Below are positions 43,656 to 56,008 of a DNA stretch of 64,000 nt, piece by piece (positions within the stretch are counted from its first letter, which is position 1; each line of letters opens with the position of its first letter). The translations under genes were made by a program, and so were the position numbers. The stretch lies in the NCBI RefSeq assembly GCF_964340395.1, contig NC_135566.1, positions 6,484,501 through 6,548,500 of the forward strand. The letters run 5' to 3'. Source of the stretch: Glandiceps talaboti (lineage: Eukaryota; Hemichordata; Enteropneusta; Spengelidae). Below the pieces are notes generated by a model. It made no database searches and was not told the DNA's origin. It saw only the letters and a program-made list of their open reading frames with translations.

Positions 43656-44870
43656 CTGTATGAAATTCGAATATTTCTTTATTTACACTGTTTGAAGATG
43701 TTGCAATAAACCATGGAGGTTGAGAATGAATTATTTGACATTGGGATCACAACGTAGACTGCGACTAGGTTGTTCATAATCGACGAACGACTTAGGCACA
43801 ATCAATCATAATTACAGTAGTATGAACATGGACAAACTCATTTGGACTTTTATACTATTATATTAGATCTGTATATACTATAAATACTATCTTGTTGTGT
43901 GATGATGTTCATGAATTTTACTATTTTTGTTCATGGTTGTTCTATCATCGTGATTCATATTATGAAATTATCTTTATTGATAATGAATATTCACAACTCT
44001 TAATGATGGATGATGCACATTACGAAGAACCCAGGTGGAGACAATAGTCATTTACCTGAATTCCAACAAACTTTCCAAAGAGAGGGTTTCTTATCGAAAT
44101 ATTCAGCCAAAATCGTCACTTTTTGATTATTCCTTACACATTGCTAACCTTGTGGCAATTAGTCTATTTGGATGTGAAGCTAATGGTACATTATTTAACA
44201 CTTTTTATCATTACTTTGTAAATATTCTAAAATTGTGTTCTATTGTAACAGTAAGGGCGATGAACAATTACATTATACATGTATTTGCTGGATAAAAATA
44301 ATTTACCGAAATTTCTTGATAATTCACAAACATTCTAAATTATTGTCTATATTATACATGTATATAATCATTGTTTTGTTTATTTATTCAACTATCTTGC
44401 CACTGTGATGAACGGCGCCCTCTATCTTGCATTTTCTTTAGTACATACATGGTGGCCAGATAGCGAAATACTTTGGTGATCATTTTCATCAGTGGATGAC
44501 CATATTTCGAGAATGATAGCAATGTTATTGCAGCACCATGATATTTTTCCTACAGTTTTCATATGTCGTAAAATATGAATATATGTATTAATTTAACGCA
44601 TGCTTTTATTGTGAGTGATTTACAAAAAAATGTAATATCCAATTATAAGTTTGAAAATAGTTTCGAATATCTGTGACATGTTGTTATCATGTACCAAAAG
44701 TATAGTAATACTCCTTCAGTATTGTTTATTGTGCTTGCGTGTCAATGGTGAATATTTAAAGATAATTACCGTTATGTAGTGGTGTTTATATAAATGTACG
44801 CGAATTTCGTTTCCTTAGCTTTTGTGACAATGGTCATAATTCACAACATTTAGTTACTGTTAATGTGATT

Positions 44871-44900
44871 TGTATGTATGTATGTATGTATGTATGTATG
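44871..44900. repeat. (TATG)n microsatellite
   Basis: Seven TATG/TGTA tetramers. Confidence 0.93.
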
Positions 44901-44973
44901 TCCTGTTACAACGTTGATGGTGTAACATTTAGTAATTACAGTGGGGCGTTATATTTGTAAACAATTGCTTCTG

Positions 44974-45022
44974 GGGAGGGCCACCTTTTAGAAAATGAAA
45001 TTACCAAAGGGTTACATTTTAC
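44974..45022 (+). repeat. ~50-bp direct repeat, copy 1
   Basis: GGGGAGGGCCACCTTTTAGA followed by AAAT...AAGGG...CATTTTACT. Diverged second copy at 45632-45683. Probably two relics of one dispersed element. Confidence 0.6.
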
Positions 45023-45631
45023 TTTAACTCATTCTGTTATCTAGCTTTAGCGTCTCATCACTGCGACTAGCGTCACATATTCCACAGCTGCGCATGTCAG
45101 ATCTCATTACATCCACTGAACCACCATAGTATCAGAACATATTAAGTCAAATCGCAGCTGACAACCATGCAGTGAATCAATTGTGTGTTGAGGCGTGGAG
45201 AGGTCGACTGGTCTCCCAGGAGAGTGATAGTTAGTTATTGAATGATTCAGTATAAGTTCAATGGATTTAAGAGCACCTTTTCAAATTACCCAACGTGAAA
45301 CTGGTGAGGAAACATACTGTAATGAAAGGGGAACAGTGTTTCAAGATAAATAGGCAATGTGGTGGAGTGGGAATGTTTACTGTCGTCTAGATAATGTCGG
45401 CAGTGCGCCATCTAGTCTTTGGAATTAAACGCCTTTCGTCTCTTCCAATTAGATCCAAAGCCTTTATACGAATGACAGTTCGTAAAAACAACCAATGGAT
45501 TTAAAATTACAAATGTGGTGGCAGCGGTGGGATAGTGTCCTAACTATTGAATCTGAGATGTATGTCCCTTTTCACGTCTAGATCTGATAGCATTTTAATC
45601 CATGTCTTTGAATTATGTCAAGAAGGGAATT

Positions 45632-45683
45632 GAGGGAGGACCACTTTTTAGAAAACCGAATCAAGGGAGGGTCCCATTTTACT
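45632..45683 (+). repeat. ~50-bp direct repeat, copy 2
   Basis: GAGGGAGGACCACTTTTTAG followed by AAAACCG...AAGGGAGGGTCCCATTTTACT, matching copy 1 at 44974-45022 with several mismatches and small indels. The 45.0-45.8 kb segment around both otherwise has no recognised content. Confidence 0.6.
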
Positions 45684-45908
45684 CAACAGACCAGGCTTGA
45701 TTTCCCACACCCCCTGTAATTACTGAAGGCATCTTCACATATCAACGGATTTAGACAGGGTAGTTTTCAAGTTAAGGAGTGGCAGCACGATAATTTTGTA
45801 ATATATATATTTTATGTGGCAATAAAATAGAGATGTTAGTTCATGTTTGGTTGTCGGCTCATTTTTCTCGAACAATGTTTAAGTGATGTCTACCTGTCTG
45901 TCCGTCCG

Positions 45909-45980
<72 letters not shown>
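45909..45980. repeat. (CTAT)n microsatellite
   Basis: Eighteen CTAT tetramers, preceded by (CTGTC/CGTC) variants. Confidence 0.97.
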
Positions 45981-46625
45981 GTGTCTGTCTCTCGCTACAG
46001 GTGATAAAAGAGCGTATATTTAGCATTGCATTGTTTGTAGTGCAAATTTGAAGCTTGTATTGTTAACATATGACTCAATAATAAGCAATCAATGATTATC
46101 CAAGTGACTCATTAAAAATGGCCCACAAAAGAGCCCTATAGTTCAACTTGATATGTTTCTCTGAAATCGCAAGTAATTGTAGGTGATGCAAAATCATGAC
46201 ATGACACTCCAAAAACCCATAATTTATGAAAATGCGTTCCCCTTTAAAGGTTTCACTTGATAAACTCTATCCTACCAGGTCCCAATTATAAAACTGGGTT
46301 GACTGGAGCATAGTTACGTGGTTCAAATCTTAACCAAGGTTTGAGCCATTCTGAAACAAAGCAACTTGCAGATTCAACTCGAAACAATCGACCATCCATC
46401 ATTAGATCACCTACTCATGAAAGGTGTCCACACCAATGTTTACACTATCAAAGCGTTTCCAATGAAATGACCAAAAGTTGTCTATCTTTTCAATAAATCA
46501 TTCAAGGAAATCTAAATGTTGGAACCATTGAAGTGATATCAAAACACTGGGATTCACATTGTCCTGGTATCATTTTTTCTCGTTGGGTAATCATCAATAT
46601 AAATTTCATTACGATCGATCTTCAT
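45981..46625. other. Non-coding stretch 3' of the retrotransposon
   Basis: Unique-looking sequence with no ORF or recognised element. It forms the flank of the retrotransposon's 3' end. Confidence 0.5.
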
Positions 46626-49600
46626 ATTGTAATTGTAATTGTAATTGTAATTTATTTACCCATCATCACAAAAAAAAAAAAAAATACATAACAAATGAAA
46701 GCATATAATACACAATGTGTGCATAATTGTATCAGAGCGGGCGAGAGGCTAGAAAATAGTTTCTATAACTAATCTAGTCTAGCCACTCAAAACTCATACA
46801 CTAGTATAAATATTACAATGAAAAAAAAAAGATCAGGTGACTGCTGCAAAAACTCACAAACTACATACTGTACATGAAAAATGAAAATGAAAATGCGCGA
46901 AAATTTTTACATATTTACAAGTAGAAGAAACTCTTTGTAATCTTTCTTGAATTTGTGTCTGCTTGGGTGACTGCGAATTGTATATGGAATGTTGTTCCAT
47001 ATCTGTGAACCAGTGAACTTGACAGAGGACTGACCAAAATTACTCTTGTATTTTGGTACATGGAGGTCTCCTCTCAATTTCCGCCTAGTATCATGACAAT
47101 GTTCGATATTCGAAAAGTAGTCCTTGAAGTGTGGCGGAAGTTTATCGTGTAGTACATCATGAACAAAAATTCCAATCTGATAGTCAAACTGTTTGTATAT
47201 ATCAAGAATACTGAGCTTTTTAAATAAAGGTGCGGTATGTGCATTACATTTACTCCCCGTAATGACACGAACAATCCTTTTCTGTGCAAGTAAAATCTCT
47301 TTGAGATATGTTTTACACGAACTTCCCCACACTTCAAGGCCATAGGAAATGTGTGGTAATACAAAGGTATTGTACAACATTAGGAGAGTTGAACATGGGA
47401 CCAGTTGTCGAAGCCTGTAAAATATTCCAGTAAATTTACAGATCTTTTTCTTTACGTCTACAATGTGAGTTTTCCAAGTTAAATTACTGTCTAGGTGAAT
47501 CCCAATGAACGATGTGCTGTTAGCTTCTCTAACCACCCTGTCATTAAGAGTTATAGACCCAATTACTTCTTTACTGTTTTGTTTACTTCTAATTACCATG
47601 TGTTCTGTTTTATTTACATTCATAGTCAGTCGGTTAGCATCACACCATTTTTTTACCTGATGAAATTCAACATTAGCTAGATTGAGGGATATATTGTTAT
47701 GGGTTTCCTGGATAGAATGAAATAAGTTTGAATCATCTGCATAAAGCTTAAAATTGAAAAGATTGGAGGAATTTGGAATGTCGTTTATGTATATCAAGAA
47801 TAAGATAGGTCCTAGGATTGACCCCTGAGGGACACCACAGGTAATATTTAATCTGCTTGAAGCTATATTATTGATGCTGACATACTGACTCCGTGAATGC
47901 AAATAACTAGAGAACCACTTGAGTGGTAAACCTCTGATTCCGTAATGTTCAAGCTTTGCAAGTAAAATATTATGGTTTACAGTATCGAAAGCCTTTGAAA
48001 AATCGATAAAAATACCAAGTGTTGAATTTCTCTTATCAAGCTCTTCTTGTAAAGATTGAATCAGACTAATCAAAGACAATTTACAACTGTACTTCTTCCG
48101 AAAACCGTATTGATGGTCATATAAAATGTTAAATCCCTCTAAGAAATTCATCAAACGTTTGTTTGCAATTCTTTCAACAATCTTGCTGATAACAGGTAAA
48201 ACGGAAATGGGTCTATAGTTTCCAGGTTCATTTATCTGACCCTTCTTATAAAAAGGTAACACTTTGGCTACTTTAAGGAGTTCTGGAAAATGACCTGAAC
48301 AGAAAGACAAATTAATAATGTGACATAGAGGGTTTGATATTTCCCCTCTACCTTCGTGGATTAACTTGCAAGGGATGTCATCAAAACCTGTTGCTTTGCG
48401 TATATCCAATGCAGAAATAGTATTGACAATATCAAGTTTGGTAACAGGGTAAAAGAAAAAGGAATGGGGAACTTTCTCACCCAAGAAGTCGTGAAACGTT
48501 GTGTTCGGGGAAGTGGGTATTTTATTAGCGAGATTTTCACCAACATGTACATAAAAATTATTAAAATCTTCCGTAATATCATCCAGGCAAGTGTGAATTA
48601 CTTCTGAACCATTACAGTTAATCTTCAATTGTCTTGGAATAGTTAACTGTTTGTGTTTTGATTTACCAATTAATTCGTTTATAACTCCCCACGTCTCCTT
48701 TATTTTGCCATTATTAAGTGAGAAAACATTTGCATAATAATGGCATTTGCTTTTCCTTAGAATAGTGGTGAGAACGTTCCGGTATTTCTTGTAATGGTTA
48801 TATAACGTTACATTGAAACGACTGTTAATGACCTTCTTAAACAGCTTGTGTTTTGTTCTAACTGACTTAAGTATTCCAGGTGTCAACCACGGCTTGACTC
48901 GTTTCTTTTTCTTTGAGGTACGTATACACTTCAAAGGAGCATGTTTGGCAATGATATCTTTGAACCTATCAACAAAATGTTGTAAAGCTAAATTTACATC
49001 TTTGCATTGCAAAACCTTTTCCCATGTTTCAGCATTCAACTCATCTCTAAATGCCTGCCCATTAAACTTTGAATAGTCTCTTATCAATGTTGTAACTCCA
49101 GTTGTGGGTGGTGTTTTCACTGAATTAAAGAATATAAATATCGGAAAATGATCTGAGATGTCAGCAGTAATAGTACCTGAAGAAATGGACCTGTCAGCTA
49201 TGTTTGTGTACAAATGATCTATGGTAGAACTTGAATTCTGTGTTTTCCTAGTAGGAGTACTTATAGTTTGTTTAAAATGAAAACATGCAAGTGTATCAAT
49301 AAGTTTGCGGGCACTAGGGTTCGTTTCTTTGCTCACATCAATGTTGAAATCTCCAATAATAACACATCCGCTATATTTTCTTTCACTCTCACTTATATAA
49401 TTTTCTAAACTCTCTACAAAGTCGTCAACATTAGAATGTGGTGGTTTATACACAGCCCCAACTAGGAAAAATCTATTTTCAAGTTCTACTTCGATCCACA
49501 GAGTTTCTGCATTTGTAATTGTAACATTGCTCAACACAGTATATGACAAAGACTCGTGTATATACATTCCTACTCCTCCACCTTTACCTTGGTCTCTACA

Positions 49601-49882
49601 GTTAACAACAAAAGAATAACTAGGCATATTATACATGTCTTTGTTTGACACTTGCCATACTTCAGAAAGAGCGATAATTCGAAATTGATTTCGCAAAGAG
49701 TGTTCATATAGCATATTGAAATTGTCATAGTTCTTGTTAAGTGATCGAACATTGATATGTGAGACGGAGAAAGCGTTCTCTGTATTGCTGAAAGTTGTGT
49801 TGAATTTAGCTAGTGAGTATTCCACACAGCTAATGTCAAAAATGTCTATTGCCTGTAGCCAGTTGACTACACAGCGTCTATC
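46626..49882 (-). mobile_element. Non-LTR retrotransposon (CR1/L2/Jockey-type), near full-length
   Basis: Minus-strand LINE. Its 3' end (low coordinate) consists of four AATTGT/ACAATT hexamer repeats at 46626-46651 preceded (in element orientation) by a ~280-bp 3'UTR with an internal T-rich run, rather than a poly-A tail. Short-repeat 3' tails are characteristic of CR1/L2-related LINEs. The 5' limit is uncertain: the reading frame is open only to 49882, and no ORF1 (gag-like) is visible upstream. A CT-rich array begins about 100 bp beyond. No target-site duplication was recognised. The element is probably 5'-truncated. Confidence 0.88.
46907..49825 (-). CDS. Retrotransposon endonuclease/reverse-transcriptase polyprotein (ORF2)
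   Basis: About 972 residues without stop or frameshift. It nicks target DNA and reverse-transcribes the element RNA. AP-type endonuclease (about 20-230): SINVRSL-like start, catalytic E55 in SEVW, GGGVGMYI at 82-89, GDFN 158-161, SSTIDH 199-204, SDH 224-226. Linker with basic KKKKRVKPW at 305-313. Reverse transcriptase (about 480-760): NYRPIS 536-541, FIDFSKAFD 606-614, GVPQGSILGP 664-673, catalytic YADD 695-698. The C-terminal region has the usual LDSNLTWKTHI segment and an HDVLHDKLPPHF tail, with no RNase H seen. The first codon in this span is GTG. The frame stays open without ATG up to 49882, and the first ATG is at residue 38, inside the endonuclease. The true start is therefore missing or altered. 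All catalytic motifs look intact, so the copy is young. Confidence 0.95.
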   Translation of the reverse strand: MEYSLAKFNTTFSNTENAFSVSHINVRSLNKNYDNFNMLYEHSLRNQFRIIALSEVWQVSNKDMYNMPSYSFVVNCRDQGKGGGVGMYIHESLSYTVLSNVTITNAETLWIEVELENRFFLVGAVYKPPHSNVDDFVESLENYISESERKYSGCVIIGDFNIDVSKETNPSARKLIDTLACFHFKQTISTPTRKTQNSSSTIDHLYTNIADRSISSGTITADISDHFPIFIFFNSVKTPPTTGVTTLIRDYSKFNGQAFRDELNAETWEKVLQCKDVNLALQHFVDRFKDIIAKHAPLKCIRTSKKKKRVKPWLTPGILKSVRTKHKLFKKVINSRFNVTLYNHYKKYRNVLTTILRKSKCHYYANVFSLNNGKIKETWGVINELIGKSKHKQLTIPRQLKINCNGSEVIHTCLDDITEDFNNFYVHVGENLANKIPTSPNTTFHDFLGEKVPHSFFFYPVTKLDIVNTISALDIRKATGFDDIPCKLIHEGRGEISNPLCHIINLSFCSGHFPELLKVAKVLPFYKKGQINEPGNYRPISVLPVISKIVERIANKRLMNFLEGFNILYDHQYGFRKKYSCKLSLISLIQSLQEELDKRNSTLGIFIDFSKAFDTVNHNILLAKLEHYGIRGLPLKWFSSYLHSRSQYVSINNIASSRLNITCGVPQGSILGPILFLIYINDIPNSSNLFNFKLYADDSNLFHSIQETHNNISLNLANVEFHQVKKWCDANRLTMNVNKTEHMVIRSKQNSKEVIGSITLNDRVVREANSTSFIGIHLDSNLTWKTHIVDVKKKICKFTGIFYRLRQLVPCSTLLMLYNTFVLPHISYGLEVWGSSCKTYLKEILLAQKRIVRVITGSKCNAHTAPLFKKLSILDIYKQFDYQIGIFVHDVLHDKLPPHFKDYFSNIEHCHDTRRKLRGDLHVPKYKSNFGQSSVKFTGSQIWNNIPYTIRSHPSRHKFKKDYKEFLLLVNM

Positions 49883-49988
49883 TTATTATATGTATTGCAA
49901 GTGAATGTGAAGAGCATAATCTGGGTAATCAAGTTTGAGTGTGTGTAATTGAATTGGGAAATAAACTATTTACGATATGTCGTTGATA
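49883..49988. other. Junction between retrotransposon 5' end and CT array
   Basis: About 100 bp of ordinary sequence. The retrotransposon's 5' breakpoint must lie in or near it. Confidence 0.4.
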
Positions 49989-51693
<1,705 letters not shown>

Positions 51694-51970
51694 AGGGCCA
51701 GGCGATAAAATGTAGCAATGATAGTAACATCTTCGTTAAGTTAGACGATACAATGTAGCAATGTTGATACAAATGATGTCAAGCAAGCCAGAATATAAGA
51801 TTTGACATGCAGTGCTACAAAGCAGCTGTTGCCAACTTGAAGACAGACGATAAAAGTGAAGCAACGTCAGCAAGGTTTTCGTCAAAAATGTACCAATGTT
51901 AGTAAGGGTTTTGTCATGCTAGCGTTAGTGAGATTTTTTGTCGAGCCAGAAGCCGTCCTGTTTCAGGTTT
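51694..51970 (-). repeat. R2 dispersed repeat, minus-strand copy with internal tandem units
   Basis: On the minus strand it begins AAACCTGAAACAGGACGGCT then TCTGGCTCGACAA, followed by four to five diverged units with the pattern ACTAACATTGCTACATTTT plus ATCG(C/T)CTGG. Matching pieces occur at 57265-57525, 59337-59905 and 62738-62817. No ORF. Confidence 0.7.
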
Positions 51971-52594
51971 AGGTTTCTATTCTGATTTGGCAAGGCACTC
52001 TCTTAAGTTTTCAAATAAATAAATGGTTCATTTCTACGGTAACACTTTCTCTTTGTGAAGAAACAAAGATGCTAGAGCAAAACAAACACAGCGATGTATA
52101 AATATTTGAATACTGGAAAGGAATTGCCAACAGCGAAAATGTTCAACCCATTTAGTCGTCAACCTACAGAAATAGTCGATATAAATGTAAGCAATGACAA
52201 CAATATACAAATGACATTCTAGGATTCGTACATTTTTGGTTGAATTGTTGAATGTTTACATGCATGTAGACAGTTATGAAACTTAACATTATTTTATTTT
52301 ATGCTAGATTAAACAAGATGCTCCAGATGTGAGTTCTTCGAGTATCAATCATTATAAATTCGTTCAAAACTGACTCGTCATGGTTCGGCAAAGCGTTTTC
52401 CCGGTTCCACTGAAGCACATCCAAATGTACATAATCCGATGGCCTGGAATATACAGTAGATCGTTTTCTCTTCGTTTGTTTTTACCAAATACCATACACT
52501 ACTGGTATTTAAACGCCTGCTATTCGTACCATTTTGATTACTCATTTGTTCCTAACAACTGTATCTTAACATAGGCTAATTAAATAGGAACTAC

Positions 52595-52880
52595 TTTCTT
52601 CGTTTAGCCGAGGAAAATATGAATGACCTACGCGGTCTTGCCACTTCAAATCGTAGACAAGAAGTAATAAATTAAACCTCCTAGGTCACGAGAATTTTCC
52701 GGATGAATGCAGAAAAAATTAATACTCGGGATATAAATGACTATACATCCGCAGGCATAACGGGACAAATAATGGCAATTTGAACGTTTTAACTCCATAT
52801 TTCATGCACTACTACACAACCAATGACGTAGACGCGCAGCGTCGTGACGTAGAACGACCAGATTATAAATCCCGTGCTTT
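52595..52880 (+). repeat. R1 dispersed repeat, copy 4 (best preserved)
   Basis: Starts CGTTTAGCCGAGGAAAATAT, with an imperfect internal hairpin formed by 'GAAAATATGAATGACCTA' and 'CCTAGGTCACGAGAATTTTC'. It is followed by 'CAATTTGAACGTTTTAACTC', 'CATATTTCATGCAC', and ends 'CCAATGACGTAGACGCG', 'CGTCGTGACGTAGAACGACC', then ATTATAAATCCC. CRE-like TGACGTAG occurs twice in the terminal part. Confidence 0.8.
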
Positions 52881-53790
52881 TTGGTGGAATGTGTTCAACT
52901 GGCCATGGCATGCATGAAATACCAGAATCACTTAGCACGCTGACTTTTCAGTGTACATCTTTTGTGATCAGATGATGTGATGAGATGTGTTGCCAAGTGA
53001 TCTTGAAGAGGTCCTCTATTCTATGTCACTAGGAAATACTTCAAGCTTGTTCCATTATGCATGAATAAACTGTCTAGTCGGTTACCTCAATATATATGTG
53101 GCCAGCGTAGTTTCTCTCGTATAAAATATTTAAATGCCACGTAATTTGTAAAGATGTCACACGTGCGCATCTCATGAATAACAACCATGAACTACTTGTA
53201 AATCGAAGAGATGTTTTATGTATTCAAAACAACGTCTCATTTCCTTTAACGCTTATTGCATTTTTACCATTGTGCGTATTTGTATGTTGTCACAATACCA
53301 GCAATGTCGTCTGCCTCATTAATTTATCAGGATATTATTTATAGCTTTTATTCATGGAAACTGTAAATTATAGAATGCGCTATGTGTGTTTTAGCGGACA
53401 ACCAAGCTTTCAAAGCTAACGACAATAATGGAATAATAAATCGTAAATTGAGTATCATGGCCCGGAGCCATACCAGGCGCTAAGGCTTGTTGTACCTGTT
53501 CAAATCATGTAATAGCTACATATTTAGTAACAACAAGGAACAATTATATATTATAAAATGTTATTCTCTGGCATTGATAGTCTTACCTTAAAATTCCTTA
53601 GAAATATCTTTTCAAAGTACACTTCACCGAAGTGTCGACTCTGCGAAAAATGTGCACATGAAATATATATTTTTGCTTAGTAGTGTTAATATTGTGTATA
53701 CATGTCGTTACACAATGTAAATTTCATTACAGTTGATGGAGTAGTTTTTGAAACATTGTGTTCACAGACACACACAATGTATGTACAGAA
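52881..53790. other. Non-coding stretch, nothing recognised
   Basis: AT-rich sequence without domain-bearing ORFs or repeats. Confidence 0.5.
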
Positions 53791-53804
53791 ACAGGCAGGC
53801 AGAA

Positions 53805-53839
<35 letters not shown>

Positions 53840-53869
53840 AAGAAAGACAGACAGACAGACAGACAGACG
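53791..53869. repeat. (CAGA)n microsatellite
   Basis: About 17 CAGA/GACA tetramers with CAGG and AAAG variants. Confidence 0.95.
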
Positions 53870-54459
53870 GACAAAAGCATAACATAACCTCTCCTTGCGG
53901 ATGGTAAAAGTAAGCTTAATGAAATCTGACCAAAAGTAGAGTAGGAAGTACTGGTGTACTATTTCTAATCACGTTATATTCATTTGAACATGTTTCCTGT
54001 GATGAATCACCCCAAAGTACAATTTCCCACATATAACCAACTTCGCACAGCACTACCGCTGAGTCAGTCACTTGATGTGACCAGCCACTGTGTGTTTGAA
54101 AATATAAATAGACAGCTTTTGAAAACATGAATTTAATGCAGGCACTCACACAATTAACTTTTCAACTGTGTTAGACACTCTATATATTCTCTACTCAATG
54201 CGATGTGTCACCTCACCAAAGGTGAATGTAAGTATACTTCGTCGGTTTAGTAATTTGAAACATCAAACGCTCAGCAGAGTGAATACATGCAAAGTAGTCA
54301 AACACTACAACCAACAGCATTTTCTCGTTTACAAGATATGGTTTATAGTAATACTACTAGTCTGCTTACAAAAGTAAGGCTTAACATGTTCTATATTTTC
54401 TAAGCGTAATCCCACAACGAGATCAAAATTAAAAATGTAGTCGTCGTAGTATTCAACAT

Positions 54460-54460
<1 letters not shown>

Positions 54461-54549
<89 letters not shown>
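54461..54549. repeat. (GA)n microsatellite
   Basis: About 44 uninterrupted GA units. Confidence 0.97.
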
Positions 54550-54550
<1 letters not shown>

Positions 54551-54559
54551 CGTGTCTAC

Positions 54560-54691
54560 GCATCTATGGATGAATGGATGGATAGATGGATGGATACACG
54601 CATGCATGCATGCAGGCATGCATGCATTTATTAATGTATGGGCGGATGGATGGATACTTCTGAACATACATACACACACATGCACGCGCGC

Positions 54692-54724
<33 letters not shown>

Positions 54725-54730
54725 CGTGCA
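54560..54730. repeat. GGAT/GCAT/CA/GT compound low-complexity tract
   Basis: Blocks of GGAT (54570-54595), GCAT (54600-54627), GGAT again, ACACAC, and (GT)n at 54692-54720. With the preceding GA array this makes a 270-bp compound microsatellite. The 240- and 115-codon ORFs crossing it are artefacts. Confidence 0.9.
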
Positions 54731-55551
54731 AGTGAGTACCACTTGTTTAGTCTCTGTTATTATTTTGTATAAGAACTCTTTTTCTGCCAAACTGACGTAT
54801 CTAAATGTGAATGTGTTTTGTGTCATTGCAACTCGCACTCTTTTCTCCCAATCATATATTCGGTCAGCCGGGATGTCACGATGGCAGACAAAACTATAGA
54901 TAATAGCCAAATCTCCGAAATAAGTCGAATGACAGAAATATTTATTTTCAAATTGAAATGTTATCTTAAGTGAGTATTTCGAGGCGATAAAGTCATCACG
55001 CCTTTGCAATTCCGCAGATTGTACTCGAACTGATAGCTTAGGATAATGCAAAAACCATTAGCTTCAAAAAATAAAACCTGCGTAAGAAGTCGGAACGTAC
55101 GGTTGTCATAACAACGACTGCCTTACATTATCCTGTACATTTTGTTACCGCCAACCCAAACTATATTCTGAGCTTGAGCAAGCCCAAAATGACGGATACT
55201 AACAAATCATACATTTTTGACGTTATATTCCCAGCTCATTCAAATATGATAATCTAGTCATTCAAATTAGTGTTTTCATTATTAGAAAGAGTCGTGGTAT
55301 TGAGAACAGATTTGAACCAAAATCTAAGTCGTCGTCGTAATTTTTATATTAGGCAGACATACTATACATCTTTTCTGTACATCTCGAATTACACTAACAG
55401 CGGATGACTTAAGAGGTCTCAAACCTTCAATGTGAATAATATGTGTTAGCCTGGGGAGACACACCAAATGATAATATATCAACGATAAAGGTTTCAACTC
55501 GCAAGAAGAAAATACGACGTCTTATCTATTCACTGTACTTTATATCGTTGT

Positions 55552-55596
55552 ATTATCTGCCTTTTAGGTGTTCTTGAGGAATGATTTTTACTACCC
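55552..55596 (+). promoter_or_regulatory. Splice acceptor and 5'UTR of the sulfotransferase gene
   Basis: TATCTGCCTTTTAG places a candidate acceptor AG at 55566-55567, about 29 nt before the start codon, with an in-frame TGA at 55582-55584. The exon's beginning would therefore be untranslated. An out-of-frame ATG at 55581 opens a 40-codon upstream ORF that overlaps the main start and stops at 55703. Confidence 0.5.
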
Positions 55597-56008
55597 ATGT
55601 TGTTTCGCGTGCGACCACAGAGATGCTGTCTGCTCTTGACGACCACGTTCGTTTTCATTTACCTCGTTCTTCTGGTGTACATGGTGAACAACACAAACGA
55701 TGACACGAGTGCTGGGTTCGGCTTCGGTCGCGTTGATTTCAGACATCCGATGTTTTATCGTCAAAGCGTTATTTTACCTGACCAAATGCCAGTTGTTGAT
55801 TCTAAGAGACAACAACAGCAGCAGCAACAACAACAACAGCAACAACAAAAACGTCAGCCGTTGCCAATGCTGAAACAGACCGTCAGGCTTCCTGTTATAC
55901 ACTGTGCGAAGTTACATTTCTCTAGTATACCACTACCGAGGATAGCTTTGACTAGTTTCCCGGGATCAGGTAACACATGGCTCCGGCATTTGATTCAGCA
56001 AACTACGG
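55597..56008 (+). CDS. WSCD-like Golgi sulfotransferase, first coding exon (partial gene)
   Basis: Encodes the first 137 residues of a PAPS-dependent sulfotransferase, a type II membrane protein predicted to sulfate glycans in the Golgi. A short basic tail (RVRPQR) is followed by a signal anchor at about 11-30 and sequon N31. Then comes a stem with a 13-residue poly-Q (72-84), HCAKLHF at 102-108, and the 5'-phosphosulfate-binding motif [14 protein letters not shown] at 120-133. The context ([25 protein letters not shown]) matches WSCD1/WSCD2 and similar proteins, though no WSC domain lies before the motif, so a short WSCD-like relative is more likely. The exon ends in phase 1 at ACG G|GTAAGTATG. 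Catalytic remainder and 3'-PB motif must be on exons beyond 64 kb or unrecognised here. Confidence 0.82.

Larger units (their letters stand above)
42626..44973. other. Receptor 3' flank, AT-rich non-coding
   Basis: Contains an (AAT)n-rich tract at 42713-42755, candidate polyadenylation signals, a CA array at 43624-43655 and a TATG array at 44871-44900. No further coding sequence is recognised. An 86-codon ORF at 44.0-44.3 kb has no domain. Confidence 0.5.

Noticed and set aside
47074-49076. Small ORFs overlapping the retrotransposon in other frames
   Set aside because: Shadow frames of the intact endonuclease/RT ORF.
54329-55051. 240-codon minus-strand ORF
   Set aside because: Most of it is translated GA, GGAT and GT microsatellite. 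The ends have no recognisable homology.
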